46,946 bases of DNA from the NCBI GenBank assembly GCA_017936005.1, contig JAGBGK010000027.1:1-46946 (forward strand), read 5' to 3'. The stretch is from Tidjanibacter sp. (lineage in GTDB: Bacteria; Bacteroidota; Bacteroidia; Bacteroidales; Rikenellaceae). The stretch's first letter is position 1. The number at the start of each line of letters is the position of its first letter. Below the pieces are notes generated by a model. That model saw nothing but the letters and a program-made list of their open reading frames with translations. It had not been told where the DNA came from and searched no databases. Of the stretch, positions 26,743 to 35,631 are shown piece by piece. Both the position numbers and the translations under genes were made by a program.

Positions 26743-28863
26743 TTACCTACCCGTAACGCTGCCAACGGCTCCTCTCATGCTACCCATACCTGCGCCGAAG
26801 CCACCCAAGCCTCCACCGTTCTGACTCTCCTGTTCTCGTTTGAGGGCCTCCAAGCGTTTCTTCTCCCTCTCTTCGAGTATCTTTTTGAGCCTTGCGGCCT
26901 CGGTTTTACGCAACTGTTCGTTGACGCTCTCAAAGGTGATGGGGGCAAATATGGTGTTCATATTGGCACTAATCTCCACCTCCCAGTTGGCCTTCACGCT
27001 CATAATCTCCTCGCCTTTTTCATCCACATAAGGTTCGGTGCGTTCGGGTTGTCTGCGCTCAATGAGGTTGCCGGTGTCCCACACTCCATTGTTGTTTTTA
27101 TCCTCCAACACACCAACTCTCACATCGCCGGGTTTCACATAGTTGAAGCGGTACGAACCACTCTTTGCGCCCCTGATTTCGTCAATCACCTTGCCATTGG
27201 AATCTTTCAGGTAAAGCACATAGGTGTCGTTGGGGGTTTTGCCCGCCACGTTGACAATCACACTGCCGAACTCCTCGGGATTGAGGGTCTTGAACTCACT
27301 CTTCAAAGTGTCGTTCTGTTGGCTGGCCACATTGTGGAACACGCCCGCAGGTATCATCAGTTTATATTTGGTTGCAGGTGCCCACTCAGCTCGCAGGTGC
27401 CACAACTTCATATCAACAGCATCTCGCTCCAACGTGTACTCCACTTTGGGCATTGCAGCTTCGGCTGCAGCCTCTGCCTCAGCTGCTGCATCCCTCTCTT
27501 GTTGGTTTTTGGGCTTGGGTTTATTTTCGGCCTCCTCCTCGGCTTTTTTATCCACTGCGCCGGCCATCAAAAGTTCAATGGCGGCGGTGTCAATCTGTGT
27601 GAGTGGCATTGCGAATTTGAGCGTAATACTCTTTTCGGGGTTGAGGTCGCCCTTAAAGAGGTCCACCTTGAAGGGGTTGGGTTTCACGGGAGGGATGTAC
27701 TCCACGCTATCTTTGAGAGCCTTTTCCATCTTCTTTTCCTCCTCCTCGCGAGCTTTCTTTTCCTCTTTGCTCTCGAAGTATTTCCAGAAGAGTTCCAACT
27801 TGGCGGTGTCGGGCACAAGGTTATTCACCGAGTCGTGTTTCATGTAAATCACTCGGCCCCTCAGGGTGTCGCCCAATCGCTCCGAGGGCACGTTGAGCCA
27901 GTAGTTGACCGTGTCCCTATCTTTGGTTACATACTCCGTAACAATCTCCTCGGAGGCAATGCTGTCAATCGAAAAGTCAAGAACCTCGGGGTAAGGGGCG
28001 CCAAAGAAGAGAGTAATCTTGTGTTGCTCCTCTCGCTTCGACTCCGAGAGATTTTGACGTTTGAACCTTCCGTCCGTAAACATCTTGAAGTAGAGTTGCG
28101 GGTTGGCCGTCAGGTAGTGGCGTGTGGTGTCATACCACACCTTGAAGTCGGGGCCGGTCAAGGGATTGTAAACCGAGTCCTGAAAACCCACCATGTCGGT
28201 TTCGGGGTCGTAGGTGAAGTTGTTGTTCTTATCCTCGATAGCGTAAATCTTGTAGTCAATGGGTTTGAGGTTCTGGGCAATGAAGATGCCGTTATTAGCC
28301 GCTCTTGCCACCGCAACGGGTTTGTATTTGAGCAATAGAGAGTCGTATTCGGGAATGGAGTCGGCCTCGGCAGGGTAGAAGAATATGAGCGATTTGCTCA
28401 CACTGTCACCCTTGCTTGCGCTCACCGTGTAGCCACTCATCACCATAGAGTCGATCTCTCCACCTGTGGAAAAGACATAGCGAAGGTCGCTGAGCACATT
28501 GCCCTCGTTGTTGTCAACAACGCTATTGCCAAAGTTGAGCGCATAGGTTTGATTCTCGGCCAATGTGTCGAGGATGGTGATGCGTATACCCTTACCACTC
28601 GTGGTAATCGTGGGGTTACGCTTCATCATTGGCGAGGTGAAAAACTCCTTCTGTTGGTCTTTGATTTGGACATACTCGTTGAAGCCGATATAAATCTCCT
28701 TGCCCTTGAAGTTTGTGGTCCCAAAACCGGGAGCTGCGCTCACAATGATTGGTGGTAGCGAGTCCTTGGGGCCACCCTGTGGCGAGGAGATGTTGGCACA
28801 ACGCCACAAAAAAGCGCTTGCGAACATCACCAAGACGCCCGCACGTAACCACCTCTTAACCAT
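26743..28863 (-). CDS. Ig-like domain lipoprotein
   Basis: The protein is about 706 aa from the ATG at 28863 (MVKRWLRAGVLVMF), with a lipoprotein-like signal ending LWRC. CANISSPQGGPKDSLPPIIV and the following strands match the N-terminal bacterial Ig-like (Big_5) domain of a conserved Bacteroidetes family. A later segment (NYVKPGDVRVGVLEDKNNNG) repeats the VLEDKNNNG pattern of an earlier one (YAIEDKNNNFTYDPETD), suggesting repeated beta domains. A charged EEEKKMEKALKD helix and a Gly-rich C-terminus follow. The longer ATG at 28941 would overlap folK. Function unknown. Confidence 0.78.
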   Translation of the reverse strand: MVKRWLRAGVLVMFASAFLWRCANISSPQGGPKDSLPPIIVSAAPGFGTTNFKGKEIYIGFNEYVQIKDQQKEFFTSPMMKRNPTITTSGKGIRITILDTLAENQTYALNFGNSVVDNNEGNVLSDLRYVFSTGGEIDSMVMSGYTVSASKGDSVSKSLIFFYPAEADSIPEYDSLLLKYKPVAVARAANNGIFIAQNLKPIDYKIYAIEDKNNNFTYDPETDMVGFQDSVYNPLTGPDFKVWYDTTRHYLTANPQLYFKMFTDGRFKRQNLSESKREEQHKITLFFGAPYPEVLDFSIDSIASEEIVTEYVTKDRDTVNYWLNVPSERLGDTLRGRVIYMKHDSVNNLVPDTAKLELFWKYFESKEEKKAREEEEKKMEKALKDSVEYIPPVKPNPFKVDLFKGDLNPEKSITLKFAMPLTQIDTAAIELLMAGAVDKKAEEEAENKPKPKNQQERDAAAEAEAAAEAAMPKVEYTLERDAVDMKLWHLRAEWAPATKYKLMIPAGVFHNVASQQNDTLKSEFKTLNPEEFGSVIVNVAGKTPNDTYVLYLKDSNGKVIDEIRGAKSGSYRFNYVKPGDVRVGVLEDKNNNGVWDTGNLIERRQPERTEPYVDEKGEEIMSVKANWEVEISANMNTIFAPITFESVNEQLRKTEAARLKKILEEREKKRLEALKREQESQNGGGLGGFGAGMGSMRGAVGSVTGR

Positions 28864-28909
28864 CAACCCTCTCTCTGTCATCTTAACCTTGTCACTCTCT
28901 TTCAAACTT

Positions 28910-29410
28910 CTACTCATTGTTGTTCTGTTCCATCTCCTCAAAGAGGGTGTGTACCGTTTTGTTCAACACGGGGTGAATCTTGTCGGGGGCCACCTCGTTC
29001 AACGGACGGAGCACAAAGTCCCTATCCTGAATGAGAGGGTGGGGGATGGTTAGCCTAGGGGTGTCCATCACAAGGTCGTCGTAGAAGAGAATATCGATGT
29101 CGATAGCCCTTGGAGCAAACCTCTCGCCCGTTTGGGCCTTTACGGCAGCCTCCTCCTCTCGATTACGACCGAGCTTCAACTCTATCTCCAACACCTTGTC
29201 GAGCAACTCCTCGGGGGAGAAGTCGGTGTCGACAATGATAGCCTGATTATAAAAATTCTCTGCCGAGGTAAAGCCCCACGCTTTACTCTCGTAGCTGTGC
29301 GAACAACGCATAATAACTCCGAGCGAGGAGTTAATTTCCTGCTGTGCACGGCGCAAAGTATCCTTCACGTCGCCCACATTACCTCCTGTCATCAAAATAG
29401 CTTTTGCCAT
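28910..29410 (-). CDS. folK: Hydroxymethyl-dihydropterin pyrophosphokinase
   Basis: The 166-aa enzyme has MAKAILMTGGNVGDVKDTL (the GxNxGD substrate loop), SYESKAWGF, and FAPRAIDIDILFYDDLVMDTPRLTIPHP in parts (RAIDIDILFYDD and LTIPHPLIQDRDFVLRPL), which bind Mg-ATP and pterin. It transfers pyrophosphate to the pterin in folate synthesis. TATATTTG on the minus strand (29445 to 29438) is a fitting -7 box upstream. Confidence 0.95.
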   Translation of the reverse strand: MAKAILMTGGNVGDVKDTLRRAQQEINSSLGVIMRCSHSYESKAWGFTSAENFYNQAIIVDTDFSPEELLDKVLEIELKLGRNREEEAAVKAQTGERFAPRAIDIDILFYDDLVMDTPRLTIPHPLIQDRDFVLRPLNEVAPDKIHPVLNKTVHTLFEEMEQNNNE

Positions 29411-29437
29411 AGCGTTATAGTAGTTCTAGTTTTTGAA

Positions 29438-29445
29438 CAAATATA
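29438..29445 (-). promoter_or_regulatory. Candidate -7 box of folK
   Basis: TATATTTG on the minus strand matches TAnnTTTG and lies about 28 bases before the folK start. I saw no good -33 box. Confidence 0.5.
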
Positions 29446-29487
29446 GTGTTGTTGTGTTGTTGCATGTTGTTTTGTTTTCGGGAGAGC

Positions 29488-30630
29488 TTACCCTCTCATT
29501 GCAATTAGTTTGCTCATCGCAAGCGCAAAGTGAGTGAATACAATTTTGGCGTTACCATTTTGGCCTACATCCCTGAGTGCCCTCTCAATCTCTGCCACGA
29601 TGGCCTCCACATTGTGGTTGGCTACAAAGGGTGCAAATTTCGAGCAAAAAGCCTTCTCGTCGCCCCAAAGATAGCTCACGCTCTCCATTCCGGCCGTGAG
29701 CATATAGCTCTCCCTGATGAGGCGCAGCGAGTATTCCAAAAAACTCTTTTGGTTCTCTCGGCCCATTGCAGCCACCTGTTCGGCCCACTCGAATAGGTCG
29801 AGGTGCTTGTTGCTATACGAAAGCCTCATAAGGCGTGTGAAAAGTTCAAAGTTGTCCGTAGCACTACCATCGCTCCCCTCGGCCACAACCCTGCGTAGGG
29901 TCAATAGTGAACCGTCGGCCAACTTTGCCACCACATCGGCTTGCTCTTCGGTTGCGCCAAGTGAGCGTGTGGCGTAGCTGCGGAGTGCATCCTGCTCGAT
30001 GCGGCCCACGTTCACACTCTGGCAGCGCGAGATGATGGTGTCGAGGAGTGTTTCGGGGTGCTCGCTAATGAGAATAAACACGGTGTTTTCCCACGGCTCC
30101 TCCAAGATTTTTAGCAGTGCATTGGTGCAATTGGGGTGCATCTTCTCGGGAGCCCAGATGACCACACTCTTCCACTTGCCCTCAAACGCCTTGTAGGATA
30201 GTTTGCGGATAATCTCGTCGGCCTCCTTTGCGGTAATCAGACCTTGTGCGTTGTCGGCGCCTATGGCCTCATACCAAGCGTGCTCGTCGAAACAGGCATC
30301 GTTCTCGCCAACCACCTCCCTCCACTGCTCAATGTAGAGGTCGCTGGTTGGGGGTGTTGAGGAGCCCTTGGGCTTGATTGTGGGATAGATAAAGTGAACG
30401 TCGGGGTGAGTGAGCGACTGCATCTGCACACACGATGGGCACACGCCACAAGGTTCGCCATTTGTGCGATTGGGGCAGTGGAGATACTGCACATAGGCCA
30501 GAGCGAGTTGGAGCGTACCCCACCCGTGGTTGCCCGCAAAGAGTTGTGCGTGACTCACGCGCCCCTCGTCAATGTTCTTGCGAAGGCGTTCTTTAAGCTG
30601 CTCGTGTCCTGTAACTTGTGCGAATTTCAT
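29488..30630 (-). CDS. holB: DNA polymerase III delta' subunit
   Basis: The 380-aa clamp-loader protein starts MKFAQVTGHEQLKERLRKNI. The P-loop is degenerate (AGNHGWGTLQLA, no Lys-Thr), as expected for the non-hydrolysing delta' chain. The Zn-binding cysteines are in LHCPNRTNGEPCGVCPSC. LLKILEEPWENTVFILISE and ISRCQSVN (SRC motif, arginine finger) are diagnostic. It helps load the sliding clamp. Confidence 0.92.
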   Translation of the reverse strand: MKFAQVTGHEQLKERLRKNIDEGRVSHAQLFAGNHGWGTLQLALAYVQYLHCPNRTNGEPCGVCPSCVQMQSLTHPDVHFIYPTIKPKGSSTPPTSDLYIEQWREVVGENDACFDEHAWYEAIGADNAQGLITAKEADEIIRKLSYKAFEGKWKSVVIWAPEKMHPNCTNALLKILEEPWENTVFILISEHPETLLDTIISRCQSVNVGRIEQDALRSYATRSLGATEEQADVVAKLADGSLLTLRRVVAEGSDGSATDNFELFTRLMRLSYSNKHLDLFEWAEQVAAMGRENQKSFLEYSLRLIRESYMLTAGMESVSYLWGDEKAFCSKFAPFVANHNVEAIVAEIERALRDVGQNGNAKIVFTHFALAMSKLIAMRG

Positions 30631-30672
30631 CTCTGCATTTGCTTGTTTGTGGCGGCCCTACGGGATAGAGCC

Positions 30673-30709
30673 TATACCCTTTTAGGGTATATCCTAAAAT
30701 GCAAAGATA
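30673..30709 (-). promoter_or_regulatory. holB promoter with a downstream hairpin
   Basis: TATCTTTG (minus strand, 30709 to 30702) is a perfect -7 box. Just downstream, TATACCCT (30673-30680) and AGGGTATA (30684-30691) form a perfect 8-bp inverted repeat with a 3-base loop at the predicted 5' end of the mRNA. It could be an operator or a transcript-stabilising hairpin. Confidence 0.55.
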
Positions 30710-30718
30710 CTCAATAAA

Positions 30719-30746
30719 TTGAAAATGGAAAATTGAAAATGGAAAA
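30719..30746. repeat. Heptamer array TTGAAAA/TGGAAAA (4 units)
   Basis: Strict 7-base phase: TTGAAAA, TGGAAAA, TTGAAAA, TGGAAAA. It directly abuts the holB promoter and covers its -33 region. Confidence 0.75.
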
Positions 30747-30829
30747 TTGTGGTGCGCTTTGTAGCGCAGTTGTGATATTTCCCTTTTTTGCTGGTGTCTT
30801 TTTTAATACCCAAGACAACAACAGACAAC

Positions 30830-30868
30830 AAAACTCTCGAGTATCGAAGTTCGTTACCCGAGAGTTTT
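30830..30868 (-). terminator. Hairpin downstream of dut, probable terminator
   Basis: AAAACTCTCG (30830-30839) pairs with CGAGAGTTTT (30859-30868), with an inner GTA/TAC pairing. On the minus strand it ends in TTTT followed by GTTGTCTG. The stem is symmetric and could serve both strands. Confidence 0.55.
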
Positions 30869-30872
30869 GTGT

Positions 30873-30942
30873 CGATTGTTGATTGTTGATTGTTGATTGT
30901 CGATTGTTGGTTGTCGGCTGACGGCTGACGGCTGACGGTTGT
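30873..30942. repeat. Ten-unit heptamer array abutting dut
   Basis: Ten units in strict 7-base phase: CGATTGT, TGATTGT three times, CGATTGT, TGGTTGT, CGGCTGA three times, CGGTTGT. The array ends three bases before the dut stop. Two unit types (TGATTGT and CGGCTGA) occur in blocks. Confidence 0.85.
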
Positions 30943-30945
30943 CGT

Positions 30946-31377
30946 CTATTTTCCCGTACTGCCGAAGCCACCTGCGCCACGGGTGGTGTCGCTCAACTCC
31001 TCCGCCTGCTCCCACTCAACCTGTTCGTGGCGTGCTACCACGAGTTGCGCAATGCGCTCGCCATCGTTGATGGTGAACTCCTCGCCCGAAAGGTTTGCAA
31101 GGATAACCTTTACCTCGCCACGGTAGTCGGCATCAATGGTGCCGGGGGCGTTGAGTACGGTGAGTCCAAACTTGGCAGCCAGACCACTGCGAGGTCTAAC
31201 CTGCATCTCGAAGCCTGCGGGTAGTTCCACAAACAAGCCCGTGGGGACGAGTGCTCGTGCGAGGGGTTTGAGAACGATGGGCTCGGAGAGGTTGGCTCTC
31301 ACATCCATACCGGCCGAGAGGGCTGTTTCGTAGCGTGGCAGGTCGTGCTTGGAACGGTTGATAACTTTCACTTTCAT
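30946..31377 (-). CDS. dut: dUTP diphosphatase
   Basis: The 143-aa trimeric dUTPase has all five motifs: [40 protein letters not shown] and a C-terminal [11 protein letters not shown]. It hydrolyses dUTP to dUMP, lowering uracil in DNA and feeding dTMP synthesis. It follows the broken flippase gene by 21 bp. Confidence 0.96.
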   Translation of the reverse strand: MKVKVINRSKHDLPRYETALSAGMDVRANLSEPIVLKPLARALVPTGLFVELPAGFEMQVRPRSGLAAKFGLTVLNAPGTIDADYRGEVKVILANLSGEEFTINDGERIAQLVVARHEQVEWEQAEELSDTTRGAGGFGSTGK

Positions 31378-31398
31378 AGTTTATAGTCTTTTTTGTTG

Positions 31399-32865
31399 CT
31401 ATTTTCTCTTCAAAATGGCCTTTATCATACCTCCGATGTTGATTCGCTCTCGGTGGATAGCATAGAGGACAAATAAAACAATTAATATGCTGTTAATAAA
31501 CAATTTAATAGCCTCTGCGCTGTTGCTACACAAGAGCGATATGCCATATACTATGCCACCAACCACGACATATTCGGCAATGCGTTTCAAATCGTAAGGT
31601 ATGGGGTAGTGCTTCTGTCCGAGGCGGTAGCTGACAAGAACCATCGCAACCTCACACAAAAGCCTTGCAACGGCTGCGCCCATATAACCCAATGAGGGCA
31701 CCAATAATACGTTGAACACAATCGTAAAGAGAAGCCCCACACCCGTAATGAGAATGGCATAGGTGGTGGCTCCAAGTTGCTTGTACCAGAACGAGAGGTT
31801 GAGCACAATTCCGGAGAGGGCGTTGCTTATCAAAACCACAGGAAGAATGTACATACCTTCCCTGAAATCGGGGCCTACGATGAGTGCAAATAGGTCGCTG
31901 AATAGTGTGATAAACAAGAAGATAAAGACGCTTACAAGCACAAAGTATTTCATTGCCGCAGCGTTGCTCTCCTTGAACTCATCCTTCTTGAATTCGGCCA
32001 AAAAGAATGGCTCGGCAGCCAGGCGGTACATCTGTGTAAAGAGCAACATCACCACACCGATTTTCACCACTGCACCATAGATTCCGAGTGCCGCAAGGCT
32101 CTCCTCGGCAGGCATCAGGAACTTAATCATCTGGCGGTCTATGAACTCGTTTGCCGTGCCGGCAATGCCACTAATAAGGAGTGGTAGCGAGTAGAGGAAG
32201 ATGGTTTTGAGGGTGCGTGTGTGGATGTGCAAATGGGCCCCCTTACACGATACAAGTAACAAAATGAAAGTCAAACCGCTTGCCACGAGGTTCGCAACAA
32301 AGGCATAACCGGGGTCGGTGGCGGTGGGAAACATCCTACACCACTCTGGTTGGCCGTTGTAGAACCACTAGCAGAGGCCTATGTTGACGATTACAGATAG
32401 TAACCTTATGCTCACATATCGCCCTGCACGTCCCTCTTGTCGCAGGCGAGCAAAGGGTATTGCTCCGGCCACATCGAGAAAGATAATTAGGGCAGTAATC
32501 CACACATAGTCCTGCCCTGCATAGCCGAGCGTGGCAGAAATTGGGGCTTCGAAAAGCAGCACGATACCCAAGAAAACGGAGGCCACAAGCGTTACAATGC
32601 CCCACGTTGTACCATAGACCCTCTTGCGTTCTTCGTCGTCCGAAGCCTTGGCCGCAAAGCGGAAATAGCCACTCTCCATTCCCATTGTCAACACAACAAG
32701 AGCAAAAGGTATGAGGGCGTAGATGTCGGTGATGACACCATACTCGGCGGGCGACATAATGCGTGTATAATATGGCACAAGCAGGTAGTTCAGTAGGCGT
32801 GCAACGACGCTACTGATGCCATAGATTGCCACTTGGCCTGCGAGTTTGGAGAGGTTTTTTCCCAT
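31399..32865 (-). pseudogene. Polysaccharide flippase (MOP family) interrupted by in-frame TAG
   Basis: Two open stretches in the same frame, 32865-32371 (164 aa, MGKNLSKLAGQVAIYGISSV) and 32367-31399, are split only by a TAG at 32370-32368. Read through, the whole is 488 codons, the normal length of an O-antigen/oligosaccharide flippase with about 12-14 membrane helices. The first half has the typical N-terminus (RLLNYLLVPYYTRIMSPAEYGV); the second half has helices 5-14 (LISGIAGTANEFIDRQMIKFL). The stop falls after VNIGLC, at the start of the fifth or sixth helix. A single-base nonsense change (from TGG or TTG) or a sequencing error would explain it. The Met at 32334 could restart a 311-aa fragment, probably non-functional. 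Confidence 0.85.
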
Positions 32866-32886
32866 AGGTTTTTTGTTTTCGGGCCA

Positions 32887-33903
32887 CTATTTTCGTCCGG
32901 CCTCACCGGAGAGGAGTCCGCAGGCGGCTTTTATGTCTTCGCCACGTGAGGCTCGTATGGTGGTGTGTATACCCTTGCGGGTTAGCGAATCGCGGAACCA
33001 CAACATCTTGTCGTTGTCGGGACTCACAAATGGCGAGTCGGGGATGGCGTGGAAGCGAATGAGGTTGATGCGGCATTTGAGTCCGTCGAGCAGGCGGGCC
33101 AACTCTTTGATGTGTTCGGGTGTGTCGTTGGTGTTTTTCAACACGATATACTCGAAACTAACCCTGCGCTGGTGGCTGAAATCATATTGTTTCAGCAGCG
33201 CAACAACTTCCCTGATGGGGAAGGCCTTTTCCACGGGCATAATATCCCTCCTCTGGTCGCTGAATGGGTTGTGCAACGACACGGCAAGGTGGCATTGCGA
33301 CTCGTCGAGGAATCGTTTGAGGTTGGGGATAATGCCCACAGTGGATAGTGTGATGCGTGTTGGGCTCCATCCAAAGCCCCACGCAGAGGTCATAACCTCC
33401 AACGCCCGCAACACATTGTCGGGGTTGTCCAGTGGCTCGCCCATACCCATCAGCACGATGTTGGTCAGGCTATCCCTCTCGGGTAGCGAGCATATCTGGT
33501 TGAGTATTTCGGCTGTGGAGAGTTGTCCGTGGTAGCCACCTCGCCCCGTAAAACAGAACTTACACCCCATCTTGCATCCCGCTTGGGAGGATATGCAGAG
33601 GGTTGCACGGTCGCCATCGGGTATGTAGGCGCTCTCAATGCGTTGTCCGCTCTCGACCACAAAGATATATTTCTTTGTGCCATCCGCACTCTCGGCCACG
33701 CTCACCGGTGCGCTCAGCCCCAGCGAGTATCGCTCGGCGAGGGCCTTACGCCCTGCGAGAGAGATGTTTGTCATCTGGTCGAAGGTGGTTGCCCCCTTTT
33801 TGTAGAGCCACTCGGCAAGTTGTGTGGCGGCAAACTTGGGCAATCCCACACTTGCGGCCACGTCGCGCAACTCCTCTATATTTTTACCCAACAGACTTTC
33901 CAT
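32887..33903 (-). CDS. rlmN: 23S rRNA (adenine2503-C2)-methyltransferase
   Basis: The 338-aa radical SAM enzyme has the cluster motif CKMGCKFCFTGRGG (CxxxCxxC), the N-terminal helical domain (LRDVAASVGLPKFAATQLAEWLYKK in parts), MGMGEPLDNPDNV and the catalytic Cys near the C-terminus (AACGLLSGEAGRK). It methylates A2503 of 23S rRNA and A37 of some tRNAs. A perfect -7 box ends only four bases before the ATG, so the mRNA may be leaderless. Confidence 0.95.
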   Translation of the reverse strand: MESLLGKNIEELRDVAASVGLPKFAATQLAEWLYKKGATTFDQMTNISLAGRKALAERYSLGLSAPVSVAESADGTKKYIFVVESGQRIESAYIPDGDRATLCISSQAGCKMGCKFCFTGRGGYHGQLSTAEILNQICSLPERDSLTNIVLMGMGEPLDNPDNVLRALEVMTSAWGFGWSPTRITLSTVGIIPNLKRFLDESQCHLAVSLHNPFSDQRRDIMPVEKAFPIREVVALLKQYDFSHQRRVSFEYIVLKNTNDTPEHIKELARLLDGLKCRINLIRFHAIPDSPFVSPDNDKMLWFRDSLTRKGIHTTIRASRGEDIKAACGLLSGEAGRK

Positions 33904-33907
33904 AGCA

Positions 33908-33915
33908 CAAAGATA
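33908..33915 (-). promoter_or_regulatory. -7 box of rlmN, close to the start codon
   Basis: TATCTTTG on the minus strand (33915 to 33908) matches TAnnTTTG. A start about six bases downstream would coincide with the ATG at 33903. Confidence 0.55.
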
Positions 33916-33935
33916 TGGATAATAATCGAATTAGC

Positions 33936-34619
33936 CTACCAAACGAATGGCACAATGTGCCAGCGCACCCTTTTACAGTAGTCGGCATAGCCCTCCAACT
34001 CCTTTGTGAGGAGTTTCTCCTCGTCGAGTGCACGCACCACAATCACAGGCACATAGCCCACGAATGGCACCACGGCCCACCACGATCCCAGCACCAAAGG
34101 CATCGCAAGAAACATCAGCAGGGTGGCGAGGTACATTGGGTGGCGTACAACACCATAGAGGCCATTGTCGATAACCTTCTGCCCCTCGCTTACCTCAATG
34201 GTGCGTGAGAGCCACACGTTTTCCCTCATAACCTCGGCGTAGAGCAGGTAGCCCACAATAAAGACTCCACACGCAATCCAAATGGTTGTTTGCGAAACAT
34301 TGCTCCACCCAAAGCGGAAGTCCAGTCCTGCAACCACAAAACCCACAATAAAGAGTAGGCCGGAGAGTCGCACCACACCACTTTGGGTTGTGCGCTCCTC
34401 TTTTGATTTGAGCCTGCGAGCCAACAGATCGGGCGATAATATGAGTGCTGTGAGTCCGAAGATAATCATCGGGATAAATAGAACGGCAAGCAGTCGCCAC
34501 GCACCAACGTAGCCCAGAGAGCCCGCCGGAGCAAACAATAGTGCGGCAACGGCAACAACTCCGACAAGAAATTTTGTCAGAGCACTCACTGCAAGTGAGC
34601 CCTTTTGTGTGGTTTTCAT
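33936..34619 (-). CDS. Isoprenylcysteine carboxyl methyltransferase-like membrane protein
   Basis: The 227-aa protein has about five membrane helices and the ICMT/PEMT signature: GVVRHPMYLATLLMFLAMP (RHPxY) followed by RALDEEKLLTKELEGYADYCKRVRWHIVPF in parts (DEEKLL and GYADYCKRVRW). These residues bind S-adenosylmethionine. The methyl acceptor in bacteria is generally unknown; a lipid substrate is possible. It follows the LuxR-type regulator by 13 bp, so the two are probably co-expressed. Confidence 0.82.
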   Translation of the reverse strand: MKTTQKGSLAVSALTKFLVGVVAVAALLFAPAGSLGYVGAWRLLAVLFIPMIIFGLTALILSPDLLARRLKSKEERTTQSGVVRLSGLLFIVGFVVAGLDFRFGWSNVSQTTIWIACGVFIVGYLLYAEVMRENVWLSRTIEVSEGQKVIDNGLYGVVRHPMYLATLLMFLAMPLVLGSWWAVVPFVGYVPVIVVRALDEEKLLTKELEGYADYCKRVRWHIVPFVW

Positions 34620-34632
34620 TACAGAGGGTGTG

Positions 34633-35601
34633 TTATTGTAGTTTGATTTCGTCGAGACTTACAAGGTGGTTTGCAATGGCATAGATTGTAAGTCCCGCAG
34701 GGGTGTGTATCTGCAATTTGTTGGTGATGTTGCGACGGTGGGTGGTGACGGTGTGGACCGAAAGGCACAATCTGTCGGCTATCTCCTTGCTGGTCATACC
34801 CTTGGCCACACACGCAACAATCTCTTTTTCACGCTGTGAGAGCTGTTCGGAGGGGTTGTCTGTGCCGTCTGTTGTCAACTCGCAATAGTTGGCTCCTCCT
34901 TTGCGCACCTCCTCTTCCATCTTCTTCACTGTGGGGATGAAAATCTTGTCCTCCACTGCACAATGGAGAGCGAGGTCGTTCTCGCAGTTGATGATGTCGA
35001 AGAGCACCGAGTGGAGCGAATAACCATTGGTCTCTTGTGGATAGTAGCGTATGATGACGTTCTTCAAGTCGGAGAGTTTGTCGTCGAGGCGAGAGTCGCG
35101 GTTGGAGTGCATTGCGGCAAAGGTCTCAATGGTGTACTCACGATTGAGATAGCCCTTCATTAGTGAGTCGGCATAGGTAAAGACCGTTGAGTTCTCGTGT
35201 CCCATATGCTCCCTAACCTCGGTTACGAAGTTGTCGTAAAACTTCAAAATTAGCAGTGCCACCTCGTCCTTGCCTGAGCAGTCGATGGCCTCGATAATCT
35301 TGCGACGGATGGCGGGCAGGTTGAAGTCTAAAAACCAAGTGTGGGCACGGCGAAGATAGTTAATCAATGCCGATAGGGATATTTCACTATTGTCGGTAGT
35401 GCGGTGGCACACATAGTTGGCCACGGCAAGAAAGGTGGCTGTGTCAACCCCTTGTGTTGCACACACTTCGCCCACCGACTTGTCGCCAAAGCCGAGCGGA
35501 ATACCAAAGCGACTTAGAACAAAGAGGATGTTGCCATTGTAGTTGATAACCTCCCTCATCATATCGGAGGCGTGGTATTTTGTGCGGGCGATGCGTGTCA
35601 T
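34633..35601 (-). CDS. RIC/hemerythrin-like di-iron domain fused to LuxR HTH regulator
   Basis: The 322-aa protein starts at 35601 (MTRIARTKYHASDMM). Residues about 25-65 resemble the ScdA_N domain. Residues about 78-230 match the RIC/YtfE hemerythrin-like fold: His87, His132, Glu136, His165, His213 and Glu217 fall at nearly the same spacing as the known di-iron ligands of YtfE (H84, H129, E133, H160, H204, E208). Residues 252-315 are a LuxR/GerE helix-turn-helix (LSQREKEIVACVAKGMTSKE, LSVHTVTTHRRNI). RIC proteins repair iron centres after nitric oxide or oxidative damage, so a sensor-regulator for such stress is inferred. A palindrome precedes the promoter. Confidence 0.8.
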   Translation of the reverse strand: MTRIARTKYHASDMMREVINYNGNILFVLSRFGIPLGFGDKSVGEVCATQGVDTATFLAVANYVCHRTTDNSEISLSALINYLRRAHTWFLDFNLPAIRRKIIEAIDCSGKDEVALLILKFYDNFVTEVREHMGHENSTVFTYADSLMKGYLNREYTIETFAAMHSNRDSRLDDKLSDLKNVIIRYYPQETNGYSLHSVLFDIINCENDLALHCAVEDKIFIPTVKKMEEEVRKGGANYCELTTDGTDNPSEQLSQREKEIVACVAKGMTSKEIADRLCLSVHTVTTHRRNITNKLQIHTPAGLTIYAIANHLVSLDEIKLQ

Positions 35602-35631
35602 TGGGTCGGTGTTTGTGTTTTTTTGTTGGCA

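Noticed and set aside
30873-30942. Possible CRISPR array
   Set aside because: Units are 7 bases with no spacers, and there are no cas genes.
32368-32370. TAG read as pyrrolysine or selenocysteine
   Set aside because: Flippases have no such residue, TAG is not the selenocysteine codon, and pyrrolysine is not expected in Bacteroidales. A nonsense mutation is simpler.
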